From positions 6,305,001-6,369,000 of the forward strand of contig WPIO01000014.1 in assembly GCA_009760855.2 (NCBI GenBank): a stretch of 64,000 nt of DNA. Direction: 5' to 3'. The notes under the pieces are model-generated. The model was not told where the DNA came from. It did no database searches and saw only the letters and a program-made list of their open reading frames with translations. Below, one piece after another: positions 1 through 33,711 of this stretch. Numbering within the stretch: position 1 is the stretch's first letter; every line of letters begins with the position of its first letter. This DNA comes from Cristatella mucedo (taxonomy: Eukaryota > Bryozoa > Phylactolaemata > Cristatellidae). The translations under genes and the position numbers were made by a program.

Positions 1-640
1 AAGGGCATAGCTGGTTTATTGCACCACTTCTGACTCTGAGCTTCACTGGCTCCCTATCAAGCAGATAATCGACTTTATTATCCTCCCTTTGGCCTTTTAG
101 TCGCTTTGATCGCTTGAACCTGCCTGCCTATCTGACCTCATTACTCCTCCTGTGTGCTCGCACACCACTTACACATCGGCTTCAGTCGTTTTGCCATTCC
201 TCCCGATAAACTGGATTCTTCTGGTGATCGGGGGGGGGGCCATTGGCTCATATACACCAAAAGTCTGGAACCGTCCGGCTTCTGTCATCACCTGCATTGA
301 CTTTGCACCAATGATGTCTCAGCTACAGATGACTCGGTTCAACTTTCCCTGTAAACCACAGTAAACTTGTCATTTTGTTTCCTGCACACAAATCTGCACA
401 TGATTAAATACATGTTACTAACCAGGGGTCACAATAACCAGTGGCCCTGAGTGTCTTCTTGGGTGCTTTTGTATGCCTGTCTAAGCACGATAATCAAAAG
501 CTTTTGCATGCTTATCTAAACATGAAAATTTGTCATCAACTCTTGGTTGTTGCTTCTCTGCAGTAAGTTGCAAAACACCTACAAAGAATATGAGATCTCC
601 CAGGGTTCCATACAAAAACATTGCTTTTATAATCAGTATC
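1..640 (+). mobile_element. LINE-A 3' end (truncated by the window edge)
   Basis: It starts inside the conserved L-H-W-L-P-I-K segment (CACTGGCTCCCTATCAAGCA). The tail near 565-635 matches the family pattern of GTAAAGTGCCTAGAAAG...GAGTTCTC...GCTAT, heavily decayed. Confidence 0.6.
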
Positions 641-1819
641 AGACTGTAAGTAACTGTGCAAAAATACTTTTTTGAATATCTACTGCCCTTAAAGGTGTAA
701 ATTGATATATAAACACCAGCCTCCGAACATTAAATGTCGGATGCTGTATCTCATCAATTCTATGAGAGTAGCTCGTGCATTCGAAGCATTTCACCATTCT
801 TTAAGGAGATCATGACTTCAGCGTTATGCCACAGATGACCATGCATTGACTACACCAACAACGACCAATATACTAATTCTTTTAAAACCAGTGACATTCA
901 TTAGAATAGGCAGAGGTGTATCGTATCAATCTTAAAAGAGAAGTGACATACCGATTAATCAAGGTTAAATCCGATAAAAATGAACTCTTGCAGGAAAAAT
1001 TAAAATACTCGTCCAAATTGATGTGCTGTAAAGAAATTGCTATTGCTGCAGGAAGAGGTAACCAAATGTAGTGAAAGCACGAGTATCTTAAGACCCGAGC
1101 AAGCTTTGTGTGCACTCTAGCACCTAGGAACTCTTAAAGAATGCCGAGAAACTGCATTCACGAGTTAATCAATCCTATCCTAATTAGTAAATCTCATATC
1201 ATAACAAAATGCCCTGGCAATACTTTAGTCCCCATTTGTATACCACACCAACGCTTCTTACGCATGAATTATAGTTGGGGGTTCATATAAGGGTGTTATT
1301 AGTCACCGATTAGCTATCTACGATGGGCTCCTATGTAGACAAGGTAATGAGACAGGATAAGGCATCGACATTGAAAGGTGACATTGCTAGGGCTGAATTC
1401 AAAAGATGTGTGCAAAAGCAATTATACAAAAGTTTCAATTTACATCAACGCTCAGGACCAAGGTTACACGATCCACGGTCTTCTTCAAGTGTTCTATCAG
1501 ACGGACCATTGCTTCTTTGTAGGACGTCTGATTTCCAACCCAATCGTCATCAATTACTACAAAACAGAACATAATAAGATATTGAAAATAAAACAATCCA
1601 ATTTGCTTGCAGCATTAAGAGAGTCTACTTTGAAATTGCTAGCCTTGGCTAGCCGACTCCACTGCCAACCACAGATGTGAATTGACTGGTTGGGCTTGCA
1701 GAAGAGAAGTTTCCAGGATTAAGCCATCAAGAGGACAAACCTGAATTCTGTCCTAGATGCCAGGCTGCTCGATGGGTGACTCTTCCGATGAGTGGAGAAG
1801 TTCTCTCGTCAACATGCAA

Positions 1820-2085
1820 ACGAATAAGTGCCCTAGCACGGACGCTATGCTGTAGGCCAACGAGTCTTTGTAAAGCTCCGCTCGTTGCACGGCAGTGGCC
1901 CAAGGTCACGGTGACCAGCGAGAGGCAGGACTAGGAATCGAGGTCGACGATGTTCATCGCCACATGTCCGATCTTTGCCTCGTGCAAGTGCAGGAAGAGG
2001 GGCCACCTGCACCCGAAGTCGACAGGACTGAACTAGGGATGCAGCCCAGGCGTCCGTGACACTTGATCGCAGTTACGATGACTAT
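1820..2085 (+). mobile_element. Possible Ty3/Gypsy integrase C-terminus remnant
   Basis: Frames with shifts give YAVGQRVFVKLRS followed by GLGIEVDDVHRHMSDLCLVQ. This resembles the P-V-G-x-x-V...V-x-V-D-G-x-x-R-x-V-x-x-L-R end of Gypsy integrases. The rest of the element is not recognisable. Confidence 0.35.
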
Positions 2086-2984
2086 GTGTTGACCGGATAG
2101 CTCACCAGTGCTGCATGTCGTAGTGCTCCTCAGCATGTACACGATTTCTAGATCACGGCACGCACTTGAAAACAGGCCGGTATTGTCCTCAGCTAACCCA
2201 CGGTGGGTGAGCTGTGGCTGAGAGGGAGGGAACCGCTAGTTCGAGCATGGGGGGAGAACAGCTGTGTTTGGGAGTGCTGTAGGCGCCCGCAAGAATACAT
2301 GTCTCCAGCCCACTTTGGTGTTCTGCATGTTGTCGTGTGGAAGCAGTTGGCAGAGCATTAAACTTCAAGCGAACCAACGACTCAAAATCTAGCCCTTTCA
2401 CAGCTGGTGCATTGGCAAGGGGGGGGGCTCGAGTTGCTGGCATGTTGCCATTATGTAAGCATATGATCTACATGCAATAGTAATAATAATTATGTAAGGT
2501 AACGTACTTCAATTGATTTTTTGTCCTTGGGTAAAAAGCAGGTTTTCTTATTACCATGTGCATAAAATAAATACAAGATAGCTTTTGTTCCAAAAATTTT
2601 GCTGCTGTGGTCAGCGCAATACTATTTTGAAATAGTCTGGTTTTACATTAAGGAACGGTGCGGATATCAGCTTTGCACATACCCCATGCATTGTGCCGCT
2701 ACCCTAATTAGGGAGGGTTAGTCGGACATAACACTGTACAGTAGTATCCTTAGAAGTAATAGTACAGGTTCCTAAAACGAACATTTTAGTTTATTTTATC
2801 AAAGAGAGAGGATAGTGAATAGTCACACTTGATCGACATGGCGTCAAGAGCGGGATTGCACCTAGTGGATGCATTTTGTTACATAAGTGGACAATTTATC
2901 AAGACAAGAGGAAAGCATTACTGAGTGAAAGCGTCTGTTAAGATGTGGAAGGCCTACAAGCATACCGGAAATAAACTTTACAAC

Positions 2985-3262
2985 CCAGGAATGAAAATTA
3001 TTTTGCATACATTAATAATAGTAGTAGCAATAAGACATTGGTATGCAATCTCAAGAGAACCAAATCTGTTTCTAGGCACTTTACGTATGCTGGAAAGGAA
3101 GCATGCCAATTGCTTAATGATAATGTGCACAGTTTCAGCGTAGGCATAACAAGGAAGATTTACCGAGTAAAGCCAAACTGGGAAAGCACAGTAAATGCAA
3201 AGAGCCTAGAAAAAGATTGCATTCTCTGAGGGTGCTTTATCAAGTGTATTATTATTATCGTT
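2985..3262. mobile_element. Two LINE-A tails in opposite orientation
   Basis: A minus-strand tail at about 2985-3090 (CTGTTTCTAGGCACTTTACG on plus) and a plus-strand tail at about 3190-3262 (TTCTCTGAGGGTGCTTTATC, then ATT). Confidence 0.7.
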
Positions 3263-3269
3263 ATTGCAC

Positions 3270-3425
3270 TGGAAGATATAACCAGTGGCGAAGCATTTAG
3301 AGGCCAGTCGCAAGGAGCTGCCCAGCACGTAGAGATGAATGAATCCAAGGACTCAAACCCGAGCTCGCACGAAGTGCAGTCGTTCACAGGGCAGAAGACT
3401 GAAGCCACTGGGCATGCCCTTTCAT
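3270..3425 (-). repeat. Possible third tRNA-like SINE
   Basis: The minus strand carries CATGCCCAGTGGCTTCAG (A-box-like) and CTCGGGTTTGAGTCCTTGG (B-box-like) with tRNA spacing. Only one copy was recognised. Confidence 0.5.
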
Positions 3426-3490
3426 GGTTGGTCCAGATGGGGTCAAGTCCTGCCTAATGTTGCTCCTTAGAGCAAGCCAATGAGCATGAA

Positions 3491-3652
3491 TGCCTAGTGG
3501 TATGGCACACTAGGGAAGGCGGTTGCTTTTCACGACCTCTGTCCCGAGGTCGTGGGTTCGAAGCCTTCGGTGGGCGATAGCCGTAAAGGCTCATCTGTTG
3601 CTATGCAAAAGAGGCTGTTAAATCTGCTAGTATTAAATTAAAACTAAATATT
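3491..3652 (+). repeat. SINE-A (tRNA-derived)
   Basis: Head with an A-box-like TGGCACACTAGGG and B box GGGTTCGAAGCC. The tail reads GATAGCCGTAAAGGCTCATC then AAGAGGCTGTTAAATCTGCT. Confidence 0.85.
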
Positions 3653-3662
3653 AGTGGTAAGT

Positions 3663-3826
3663 CGATCAAAAAATAGATGTTTCATTGTTCATTTTTTGAA
3701 AGGTCCCAGAAAGTTGCAGCTTTTCTTGAACTGCTTGCAGTTCTCTGGTCGTAGTTTTCCTGTTGTATTTCTCATAAGAATAGCCCCTGAAGCTTCTCTC
3801 AAAGTCTGTTAGCCCTCCCCTTAAGT
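3663..3826 (-). CDS. Possible exon-like segment
   Basis: Open minus-strand frame reading LTDFERSFRGYSYEKYNRKT, then TTRELQAVQEKLQLSGTFQK, ending at a TGA (3665-3663). With an AG just before it, it would fit the phase left by the exon at 6854-6761, but the acceptor is purine-rich. Speculative. Confidence 0.15.
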
Positions 3827-4104
3827 GTGGTAGTGCAAAGCAAAGCACTGGACGTGAGACGACAAAAATAGCTTTCATAGTTTTGCATTCAGCATGCTAA
3901 TGTATGGCTCCCTAATAAAATGCTATTGACTCAGCGGATCGACCAGTGTCTCAGGGATAATAAACAGGGATAAACCATTAGCAAGTATGTGTACGAGCTG
4001 AGAAGCAAGCTCGTAATAGGGAGTATGTTGGCGATCTTTCAGATGTATTTCAAAAGTCCCGAATCACCCCTAGGGGTATCTAAATGTTTAAGAGAAAGAG
4101 TATG

Positions 4105-4185
4105 TCATCAATGATGACAGTGAATGGTGCAATAAATGTACATGGGTCATCCTCCACTGTGGATGATGACCCATCTAGATTTATT

Positions 4186-4190
<5 letters not shown>
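4105..4190. repeat. Nested inverted repeats beside a CA microsatellite
   Basis: A short palindrome TGTCATCA/TGATGACA at 4105-4121 is followed by a long stem. The left arm at 4126-4152 and right arm at 4161-4190 share GTGCAATAAAT and ATGGGTCATCC with few mismatches. Confidence 0.9.

Positions 4191-4262
<72 letters not shown>
4188..4262. repeat. (CA)n microsatellite
   Basis: About 37 CA units, followed by impure CA-rich sequence to 4370. Confidence 0.97.
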
Positions 4263-4268
<6 letters not shown>

Positions 4269-4931
4269 TGCAAAACACATAACAAACACATGCACATACT
4301 CAGGCAAACACGCAAACACATGCACGAGCACACACACGCACACACATACACAGACTCACACACACATGTGTGGATACAACTGCAGATTTACATAGTTACA
4401 TAGGTACCAGTAGTCAAAAGTGAAAGCCCCTAATATGATTATATTTTAAACACGACATCCAATTTCGAATATTTTTATCCATTAAATATATAATTTACAT
4501 GAACATAAGTCACATGACTCCTTAGAGCCAATTGGCCTCTTTGCCGGCATGTGGAAGTAATAACCAAACTGTATTTGTAACACAAAAATACCAGAAAACC
4601 GGCTCTATTGCTAAGGAATATACCATTTCAACATCATGGTTATCAAAACATGGCACCATTTGATTTAAAATGGCAAATTTATCCCGTATTTTCTTCTTGC
4701 TAGTCGTAATAGCAGTGATAGCAGATTTACGTCGGCCCTTTATATGAGTAGGGCACACAAATTCAGTTACATGCCTTGCCTTAGACGTGTCACCTTCCTG
4801 TCTTCAAAAAAGGTAGGGCTCATTGCTCTATACGAGGGATGTTTAAGTATAAAAAATCGCTCAGACACTTATATTGTGGGTATGCATGTTTGCAAGAATA
4901 TTCAAAAGCACACTTGCAAGTGTATCTTCAG

Positions 4932-5033
<102 letters not shown>

Positions 5034-5775
5034 TACAACCGTAAAAAATCGCAACGAATTCCGACTGCTTTTTAAGGCAAGTACATGCTGACCTAGCTGG
5101 AAGGCGTGCCCTACTGATGGGTAATCTTAAACTCCTTCTTGGTGTAGATACACCTTCATGTAGCAAAATCACATTCATAGCCTTGAAAGCCCGATGCTCC
5201 CAGGCTTCTCTTCAACTGTCTTGCTGTTGTCATGTTTGATATGAATTTGATGTTTAATGACGAATTTGTCACTTTTGGCATTTTCGGTAGAAATTTTAAA
5301 GGATGAAGGTGCATTGTGTCATCTGCTCTTGCATTCATTCAAGCTTTCTTTCCTCTGGTCAGCAGCAGATAGCGAATCAGTAATGACTGTTGGTCACGAT
5401 GAGGGAGTGGCACAGGGAAGCTTTTTAAAACGAGTTTTTACTTCTATTTCAAAATTTAATTTTGAATGCAAAATATAATAAAGCATTTTAGTCATTTTTC
5501 TAATTATGCAAATTATGTGGTTTCTATCACTATTGGCCAGCACTGACTTAAGAATTAGCAGTGTCTTCTGTTAATGAGACTAGCTATTTGAAATATTGTA
5601 AGGTGATACATTGTATTCATGTAACCAGTCTGGGCTAGCCATGACTTTCGAGACCTCAGGTGTTTGAGAGGATGTTTTCTCAAACAGGCATTAAATCGTT
5701 ATGGGGTTCAAGAGGACAGACAGAAAAGATGTGATTCTCTAATGATCTGTGTGCTGGTAACTTTCTGATTTATAG

Positions 5776-5822
5776 AAAAAAAGGTGCAGGTTCTTGCAGG
5801 AATAAATTTATCGTCGAAATTG
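5776..5822 (+). CDS. Candidate plus-strand exon, unknown gene
   Basis: It follows CTGATTTATAG and ends at ATTG|GTAACA. It reads KKGAGSCRNKFIVEI and leaves one base, which fits the candidate exon at 6067-6131 in phase. Confidence 0.25.
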
Positions 5823-6066
5823 GTAACAGTCTTCAACGTGGTGCCATTTGTGGCATGTCGACGCATAGCCTGCTTTCCTCAATTTTCAACTGATCAATCT
5901 ATGCTGAACAACAATGTGAAATCCACAGAAATTGCACAGTCAGAGCTCATGATTGACTTCTGATTTACTAGCAGGCTCATTGCCTAACTGTCGAGGAAGG
6001 CTTTACCAGTAGCAGGCATATCAACTATATTCTTTCATTAGTTGGCTTAGCTTTTTTCTATTTTAG

Positions 6067-6131
6067 AATGGCTTGGACTTTCACAAGGTGCACTGACAGA
6101 AATTCGGCAGAAGCTTTACCTGCATAAAAAG
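6067..6131 (+). CDS. Candidate plus-strand exon, unknown gene
   Basis: A strong T-rich acceptor (TTTTTTCTATTTTAG) and a donor AAAAAG|GTAGAA flank 21 codons reading WLGLSQGALTEIRQKLYLHK then K. Phase agrees with the preceding candidate. The family is not recognised. It lies downstream of the minus-strand exon at 6761. Confidence 0.3.
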
Positions 6132-6760
6132 GTAGAAAACATAAGGGAGTAGATCTGTGCTCCGGCAATGCCTTTGCCTCACCAGCTGAGGCACTAATCA
6201 ATTTTTAAATGTAAGTACAAGGCAAGATGTAGGCACATTATTTTCGCACGTGGCCATTCGTTGATCAGCAATGTGCCTGCAGTTTGTGCTTGCAGCAGTA
6301 AAGTGTGGTCAGACCATGGAGACTTCAAGGCTCATACATGGACCAGAATGAGAAACGTTCACAGACAATGAAAATAGCATCCTAAGAAACTAGCATAGCT
6401 TACAGACATAGTAAGCCAAGAGTGTAAACAAGTCGCATGATTCACGACGAAAGTAATTGAAGGTGACACACAATCTAATGTAGAAGCTGGGTACTAGTGA
6501 TAGAAGCTAGAGATTTTTCCTCTGGGGCTACCTGCAGACCCTACAGCTTCGCACTGACATCAGCCACCCTCGGTCTTTGATTGCTTACTGCTTTTCTCTT
6601 GACCGATTGACATACTGACACGAGATGCAACTTGCACTCCAGCACAGCAGGCTACAGCCATCGCCCGTGAAGCAGCATGCAAGCGACGTCGGATGTGATG
6701 ACATGATTAGCAGCAGAGCTTCAAGCCGCCGTGACCTAAGCAGCTATTTGGCAATCGTAC

Positions 6761-27705
<20,945 letters not shown>

Positions 27706-28019
27706 CTGCTTCATAAAAATTCACAAAACTATTGTCAACGTGACTGTGCATGGCGCTCAAAAAGACAATTGAATAAACTATGACTCTAAGCATGATATGA
27801 CTGAAGTGCCAGCTTGATCTCTATAGTACTGCGATCCCCAAAGAGGAATTCTGTGCTGAAGATGAAAGGAGGATGTGACGTGCCATCTGAGGAACTTGAT
27901 TTGTACACTCAAAGTTGGGGTTCATACTAGCATGTAAATTTGTGGAAAGAAGTTAATGTTGGACAATAATTATAGAGGCACCATCAGATCCTTTTCAAAG
28001 ACCATGTCTCCCACAGCTG

Positions 28020-28100
28020 TGCTATCAGCAAATGTAAAGTGCCTAGAAAGAGTCTGAGTTCTCAGAGGGCGCTATACCAAATGTATTAATTATCTTGCGA
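28020..28100 (+). mobile_element. LINE-A tail
   Basis: GCAAATGTAAAGTGCCTAGA then GAGTTCTCAGAGGGCGCTAT. Confidence 0.8.
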
Positions 28101-28304
28101 CCTCCTTCTGGCTGTCTAACTTTGTTTATTAAAGAGTTTTCCGAGTTCCTTAACAAGTTAATCCTGTGTGGCGACAGGACGCCATTGATTGCTGAAGACT
28201 TTAACTTTCACGTTGATGATTACAGCAACTGTCCTTGGTAGAACTTGGTCGGGGCACGTTAGTCCTTTTGGTGGCAACATTATGGATTTAGTGATCACAG
28301 ATAC

Positions 28305-28470
28305 ATAAAATGCGCATAGCTAATTTGTACAGCAACCTAAGAGACATTGATCTCTATCCAGGCGATTCACAAGTGCCGCGAGCTTGAGCCCACAACTTCG
28401 GTCATCATCCGTATTCACGTTGACCTTGGTCGATGCAAGAGCCTTTCGAACTGTAAGCCAAACCGCGAGG
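28305..28470 (-). repeat. SINE-B, diverged
   Basis: On plus: GCAACCTAAGAGACATTGAT, GTGCCGCGAGCTTGAGCCCA, and a damaged head. Confidence 0.7.
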
Positions 28471-29283
28471 CTAAGGATGTCTGTCTCGCTGACCTGGCCA
28501 TGTGCCCACTTAATACCTCAAATCGCTGCTCAATCTCGTTCACCCATTCGTGTGCCATCGTATAAGTAGGTTAACATTGACCTTGTTCAGTCCCTCAGTT
28601 TTAAGTGTACTGATGTTTGAAAACTTTTCAAATCTATTTGCGATACAAATCTTCTGGATATGCAACCACCAGACCCTGCCAGCAGCCTCGATAGTCTCGT
28701 TGATGTAAACTCGAAATTAAGGAGTGCTCTCGACGAGCACCCCAGAAGTCTATGGAAGTACGGAGTGTTAGAGACACCTTTCTATTTACCAATTAACTTG
28801 ATGCGACACATAACGCACAGGCTTGAACACAGCTTTTAGAAGTCAGCATCTGAAAAGGATCTAGTCAGCTTCAAAGACTATAGCCGTACACCCGAAAGCT
28901 TGGACATGCTGGAGCACAATAATTAACGTGACAACTGCAGTCTTGTTATTCAGACTCCAATAAATTTATACAGCAGTAAATAATTTAGTTGACAATTCTC
29001 AGCGGTCTCACAACGCGGATATAGAACGTGTGGCTCTTAAGTTTTCTGCCTTTTTCATTGATACAATGGCATAAATTCACGGCTATATAAAGCCATCTCT
29101 AGACCAAAGCAAGTGCTGAGTAACAACCTGTGACTCTCGAAATTTTCTGAGGTTTCTCTATAGCAGCTGGTATTATAATTAAGTCTAGTAAAAAGAGCTC
29201 TCCTCCTAAAGGCCCCACACCACCTCATCTCTGGTCTTTACTTGCAGACAAACTTAGCCAAGCCATGACTTAGGTTAAAATAT

Positions 29284-29412
29284 AAAAATATAATTCATTT
29301 GTATAGTGCCCTAACAGAACTTAATCTCTATTCGGGCGCTTCAAATATGCCACGGGGCTCGAGTCCACGACCTCGGCCGGACCTTGGTCGGGGCGAGCAC
29401 CTTAACCACTTA
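29284..29412 (-). repeat. SINE-B
   Basis: On plus: ATAGTGCCCTAACAGAACTT, GCCACGGGGCTCGAGTCCAC, GACCTTGGTCGGGGCGAGCA. Confidence 0.85.
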
Positions 29413-32400
29413 TTACTACTTCTCTGCATTAAAGGTTTGTTCAAGAGTCTATTAAGTCGGCTATCGATCGTTCAATCCACACTCCACAAGCCTGGATTTA
29501 ATTAAGAGATCTTGGCAAACTATTGCCCAATTTCCTTTCTTTTTGGCGTCCTTGATGTCCTTTCGGTCGACGATTTTCGAAAATATCTTCGCTAGAATCT
29601 CGTGGAATACATCAATACGTATGAATTTCTAACAAATTTTAGTCGGGGTTCAAGTGATACCACTCCACTGCAAACTGCTCTCCTCAATGTGACCAATGAC
29701 ATCTTAGCAGCGCCACTGCCCTAGTCGCACTCGAACTATCAGCTTCGTTTGACACTCTTTATAACGACATCCTACTTAAATGATTAAGAAAAACGTTCGG
29801 TCTGGGAGACAAGGCACTGGCGTGATTCAAATCGTACTTTCAAAATCGTGCTCAATCCTTGTCGTGTGGGACTCAGGCCTCATTCATCAGATCGACCAAC
29901 TGTGGAGTCTCACAAAGGTCTGTTCTCGGTCCTTTGCCACTCTTTATTTATATTGAACCTCTGAGAAAAGTGAGTGATCCTGGCCCATGGAATCGTCTAT
30001 CACTTGTATTTTATGGGTATTGCTATGGAATGCAGTTCGATATAAAAAACCTATTGGTAGGTAAGACGATACTTTTTTCCTGACTAGTTCACTGTGACCA
30101 AGCAAGGCAATAATTAACTAACTTTAAAACACAAAACCCCATCTGGGCTATCTGTCTTCCTTACCCCATCCAAGATCAGTGAACACTGATGGTGGAGTAA
30201 GTAGCCACTGTGCCCATTCCTCTCTCGATTTCAAGCCGTTCGCTGCCCCTCGAAGCCCTCATTCAAATATCGTGCACCGAGTCACTCAAATAGTGAGCTG
30301 CGATGGTGGTAGTTATCGATCGCCCCCACCGCGACGCTTTATTAAGGTTTGCTCCGATCGCAATTCGATTCTAAGTTACTGAAATTGTCCCATCAGGTTA
30401 ATTGATGATTTTAAGATTTCTTTCAACAAACCAAAAGACGTTTAGAACACGATTTCGTATATGTATGATTTATTCTTTCTATTTTGGCCAATATGCATGG
30501 GTCCCACTCACCACGAAGGTCACAATTTCGATTAAATACTCTTCAACCATTGTATTCTGTCAACTCTGGTAATTACCAAATTTGGCTAATCTGACCACAC
30601 GAAGAGCCCATTCAGTCTTTGTTATGTGTATAGAAAGTCATCTGCGAATCGCATAACACTCGAGATCCTTGACGCTGATGTCGTACACCCAAAACTATCT
30701 TTCCAGCTGATTGACCTTCCTTTCAACCTGCGGTCAATGGTGGAATGATACTAAATGAATCGAGCAGATTATTTCAATGAGTTTCGCCTCTGAATTAGCT
30801 TCGTATGCCTTCGATAAAGGATCTATGGTTCACAGCAGAATTCAAGCTGACTAGAATCGCTGAGCAAAAGCTTGAGAGAGCTAACAAAACATAAGAACTG
30901 ATTGTAAATCAAATGGCATAAGAGTGCTATTGTAGGTTGTACCAATTCATTGTAGCCATGGCAGAGTCCAGCTGATCTAGGAAAGAAAACAGGGAGATAA
31001 ACAAATGCACAATACAGAGATACTGATGTCGACTATGAACTATTTCCTCTCTGAGATCAGCACCTCATGCAGCGAGCCTTGTAGCGATCTAGCACATCGT
31101 TTTTATACATTATTTTTCAGAATTTTTCAGAAAGACGGAGTGTGTACCAAATGTAGCATCCTGACTATATTCTTAAAACTTCATTTCTTGCTTAACCAGT
31201 GTCCACCTTCAAGCCTGCCAATACTGAACTCATCTCGAAGTTGATCACCAGTCCAAGACGACCAATGGCCTTCTAGAAATGTACCATCTATTTTCCATAT
31301 GAGATGTCTGACTGGCTGCTGCCGAGTATACCTAAAGTAACTATTAAGTACTTAAGAGTGAGATCTTGATCCTGCATTCTTCAAAAACATTGCAATTAAG
31401 CTACCATTATAGGCGTCAAAACTATAGCAGGAGAAATAAAGCAATTTGTGCAAAGTCTTCCTACAGCCGTATCAATTAAAGACAGTGGAATTAGTAATGG
31501 AAGACCGGCTATAATCTTGTATCAAATTGTCTAACAAAGCACGAAAACGTTATTCGGGTTCAATAGCTTATCACTCAATAGAGTCCACGCAACTGCGAAG
31601 ATATAATGACCACAGGAAGGATTACTTAGGTAGAGTATTTCTGCTAGTTCTGCTGGATCTCTACACTAGCTTGAAATACAATTGGTCGTCAGGTCATCCT
31701 TGAGCGATATTTATCTCGTCAGAGAATAAATGGCACTGCTCTGCAAGGTCCGTCTACGTCCACTCTCAATTAGAGATTACAGAGTGTAGTTGTCAACAGT
31801 CAATGACCATCCTATGAGCCTATAAATTGTAAGGTTCACGTATGGATCTGTTTAAGGTAAAGTTCGTTTCTTTCACAATGTATACTGTCCCTGTTTCAGG
31901 TATCATCACCAAGCATAATCTAGGTTTTCATTTTATTCAGTTGACACACAGCAGTGACAATGATTTTATCCTTTCCAGCCTTCTGACATTCTAAACTCTC
32001 CAAACTACCTAATGGTTAATATACGTATTTGCTTTAAATAGCAACAAGCATGTTTCTCAAATTAAAAAAAGATAAAGAACCTAGTAGTCATGGGGAAACC
32101 TAGTGCTACTCAGAAATTGGAAAGCCTAACCTTTAACATCAGCCCTACTAGCAAATCTCATACAGTCTCAGCATGGAATCTACACCTGTTTGCATTCTAG
32201 TTCAAAATGATCTTTCCCTACCTATATGACCACATCAGCTTTACAGTCAATCGTGCCTACTTTTAGCCCCATAGCTTTGCGAAAAATTGAGCCTGTTTAG
32301 TAAAGAACACCTTACTCTGCTCTGATCTGCAATTTCTCTCTATCAAGCAGCAAACCGTCTTCAGGTTCAGCTAACGTCCTTTAGGGGCACTCATTCTATT

Positions 32401-33029
32401 GATCCCGCGTACTTGTAGGTTAATGCTAATTTCTCAGGCTAAGTATAATACCACCGGATCTTTGGATTAAAGTCTTTAGCTCTACTTATAACCAAACTCA
32501 AATCCTTTAGAGATCATGCCTTAAGTTGGTTTGCTCCAAAAACTCACTCCTGACTGACTTTACATCTCCTGACTTAAAATGTAATTTCAAAAGAAGTAAA
32601 CATACCCTTTCCTCTCAGTATTTGCTCAGTCCGTGTGAGTAGACCTTTGTGCGCTGACCATATTGCAAGTATGTATGTTAATGCTAACCAATTGACATGC
32701 TTTCTTTCCAGAATATTAAAAGTGCCTATATAGTTCTCTTCGGGTGCCATGCAAATTTATTAACATTATTGTTTAATTATTACTATTCTGAATTCATTGC
32801 TCGGTGCATTTTGTACAGCTGTATATGTTATTTGCATAGTATACTGACATGCTATATTTTTAGTTTGATTTTGTAGGCAGGCTATCAAGCTGAACATGTA
32901 GCACATAGATAGCAGCTCGAAACGACGTGCCAAGGTACATCGTATGCCTAAATACGGCAACAGGAATTGCTTCAAGTGCAAGAGAAAGTGAGAGGCAGAT
33001 GAGTACGACGATGGGATTGGTCAAGCCGT

Positions 33030-33212
33030 AATGGCTCACTAGGTAAGGCGGTTGCTTTTCACGACCTCGGCCCCGAGGTCGTGGGTTCGAATCCTGTGGT
33101 CGGCGATCCTTTATCGCCGCTGCAAGGGGTGGTGATAGCCGTCAAGGCTCTTCTGTCGCTATGCAAAAAGAGGCTTTTAAATCAGCTTGTATTTATTTAT
33201 TCATTTATTAAA
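33030..33212 (+). repeat. SINE-A, best-preserved copy
   Basis: A box TGGCTCACTAGG, hairpin ACGACCTCGG/CCGAGGTCGT, B box GGGTTCGAATCC, a CGATCCTTTATCGCC stem, and tail AGAGGCTTTTAAATCAGCTT. Confidence 0.9.
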
Positions 33213-33237
33213 GCTTTGTGAGATGACAGTTAGTATG

Positions 33238-33370
33238 TAATTTAAGTGAATTGTATAGCGCCCCAAGAGAACTTAATCGTTATGCAGGCCCTTCACATAT
33301 GCCACGGAGCTCAAGCCCGTGACCTCGGCCATCCAATACTTTCACCTTGACCTCGGGCGAGCCGGCACAG
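33238..33370 (-). repeat. SINE-B
   Basis: On plus: TATAGCGCCCCAAGAGAACT, GCCACGGAGCTCAAGCCCGT. Confidence 0.8.
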
Positions 33371-33711
33371 TTGCTATTGTAAGGCAGAGTAGATATATAA
33401 AAATCTGTTATGAATAGATAAATCAATGAAATCAGTTACAAAATTGATGCTAGTTCTATATTAGATTTCTCAAAGATTAACACTGGATTGCTTGACTACG
33501 TTGATTAGTGTAAGACACACTAATTTAGCATTGCACGAGTTGATTTTACCATGTTACGGCAGTGAACAGAGAAAGGTTATAACCTGCTAGAGCGTGTGAA
33601 TATTTTAAGATGCACAGTCTAGGCTAGAGGTCGGCAAAGGTTTCGGACTACTAGGCCATTTCAGGAGGTCAAGAAGGCACACTAATTCTTACGCAACGAC
33701 AACTCCTCTCC

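Larger units (their letters stand above)
28110..32775 (+). mobile_element. Composite, decayed LINE-A (CR1/L2-like) region with endonuclease and RT remnants
   Basis: An endonuclease motif reading AEDFNFHVDD lies at 28191-28220, and the endonuclease-RT linker lies near 28640-28940. RT motifs follow: NYCPIS near 29518, DTTPLQTALLNVTND near 29655-29700, a F-D-T-L-Y-N-D-I-L segment near 29750, and NCGVSQRSVLGPL near 29900-29940. A second copy of the linker region (PKLSFQLIDLPFNLRSMV; LSEISTSC) lies at 30650-31250, so at least two insertions overlap. A LINE tail ends near 32775. Two SINE-B copies interrupt it. Stops are frequent and the element is inactive. Confidence 0.85.

Noticed and set aside
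33055-33110. tRNA gene call
   Set aside because: It has A and B boxes but no cloverleaf. It is the head of a dispersed SINE with tail and copies elsewhere.
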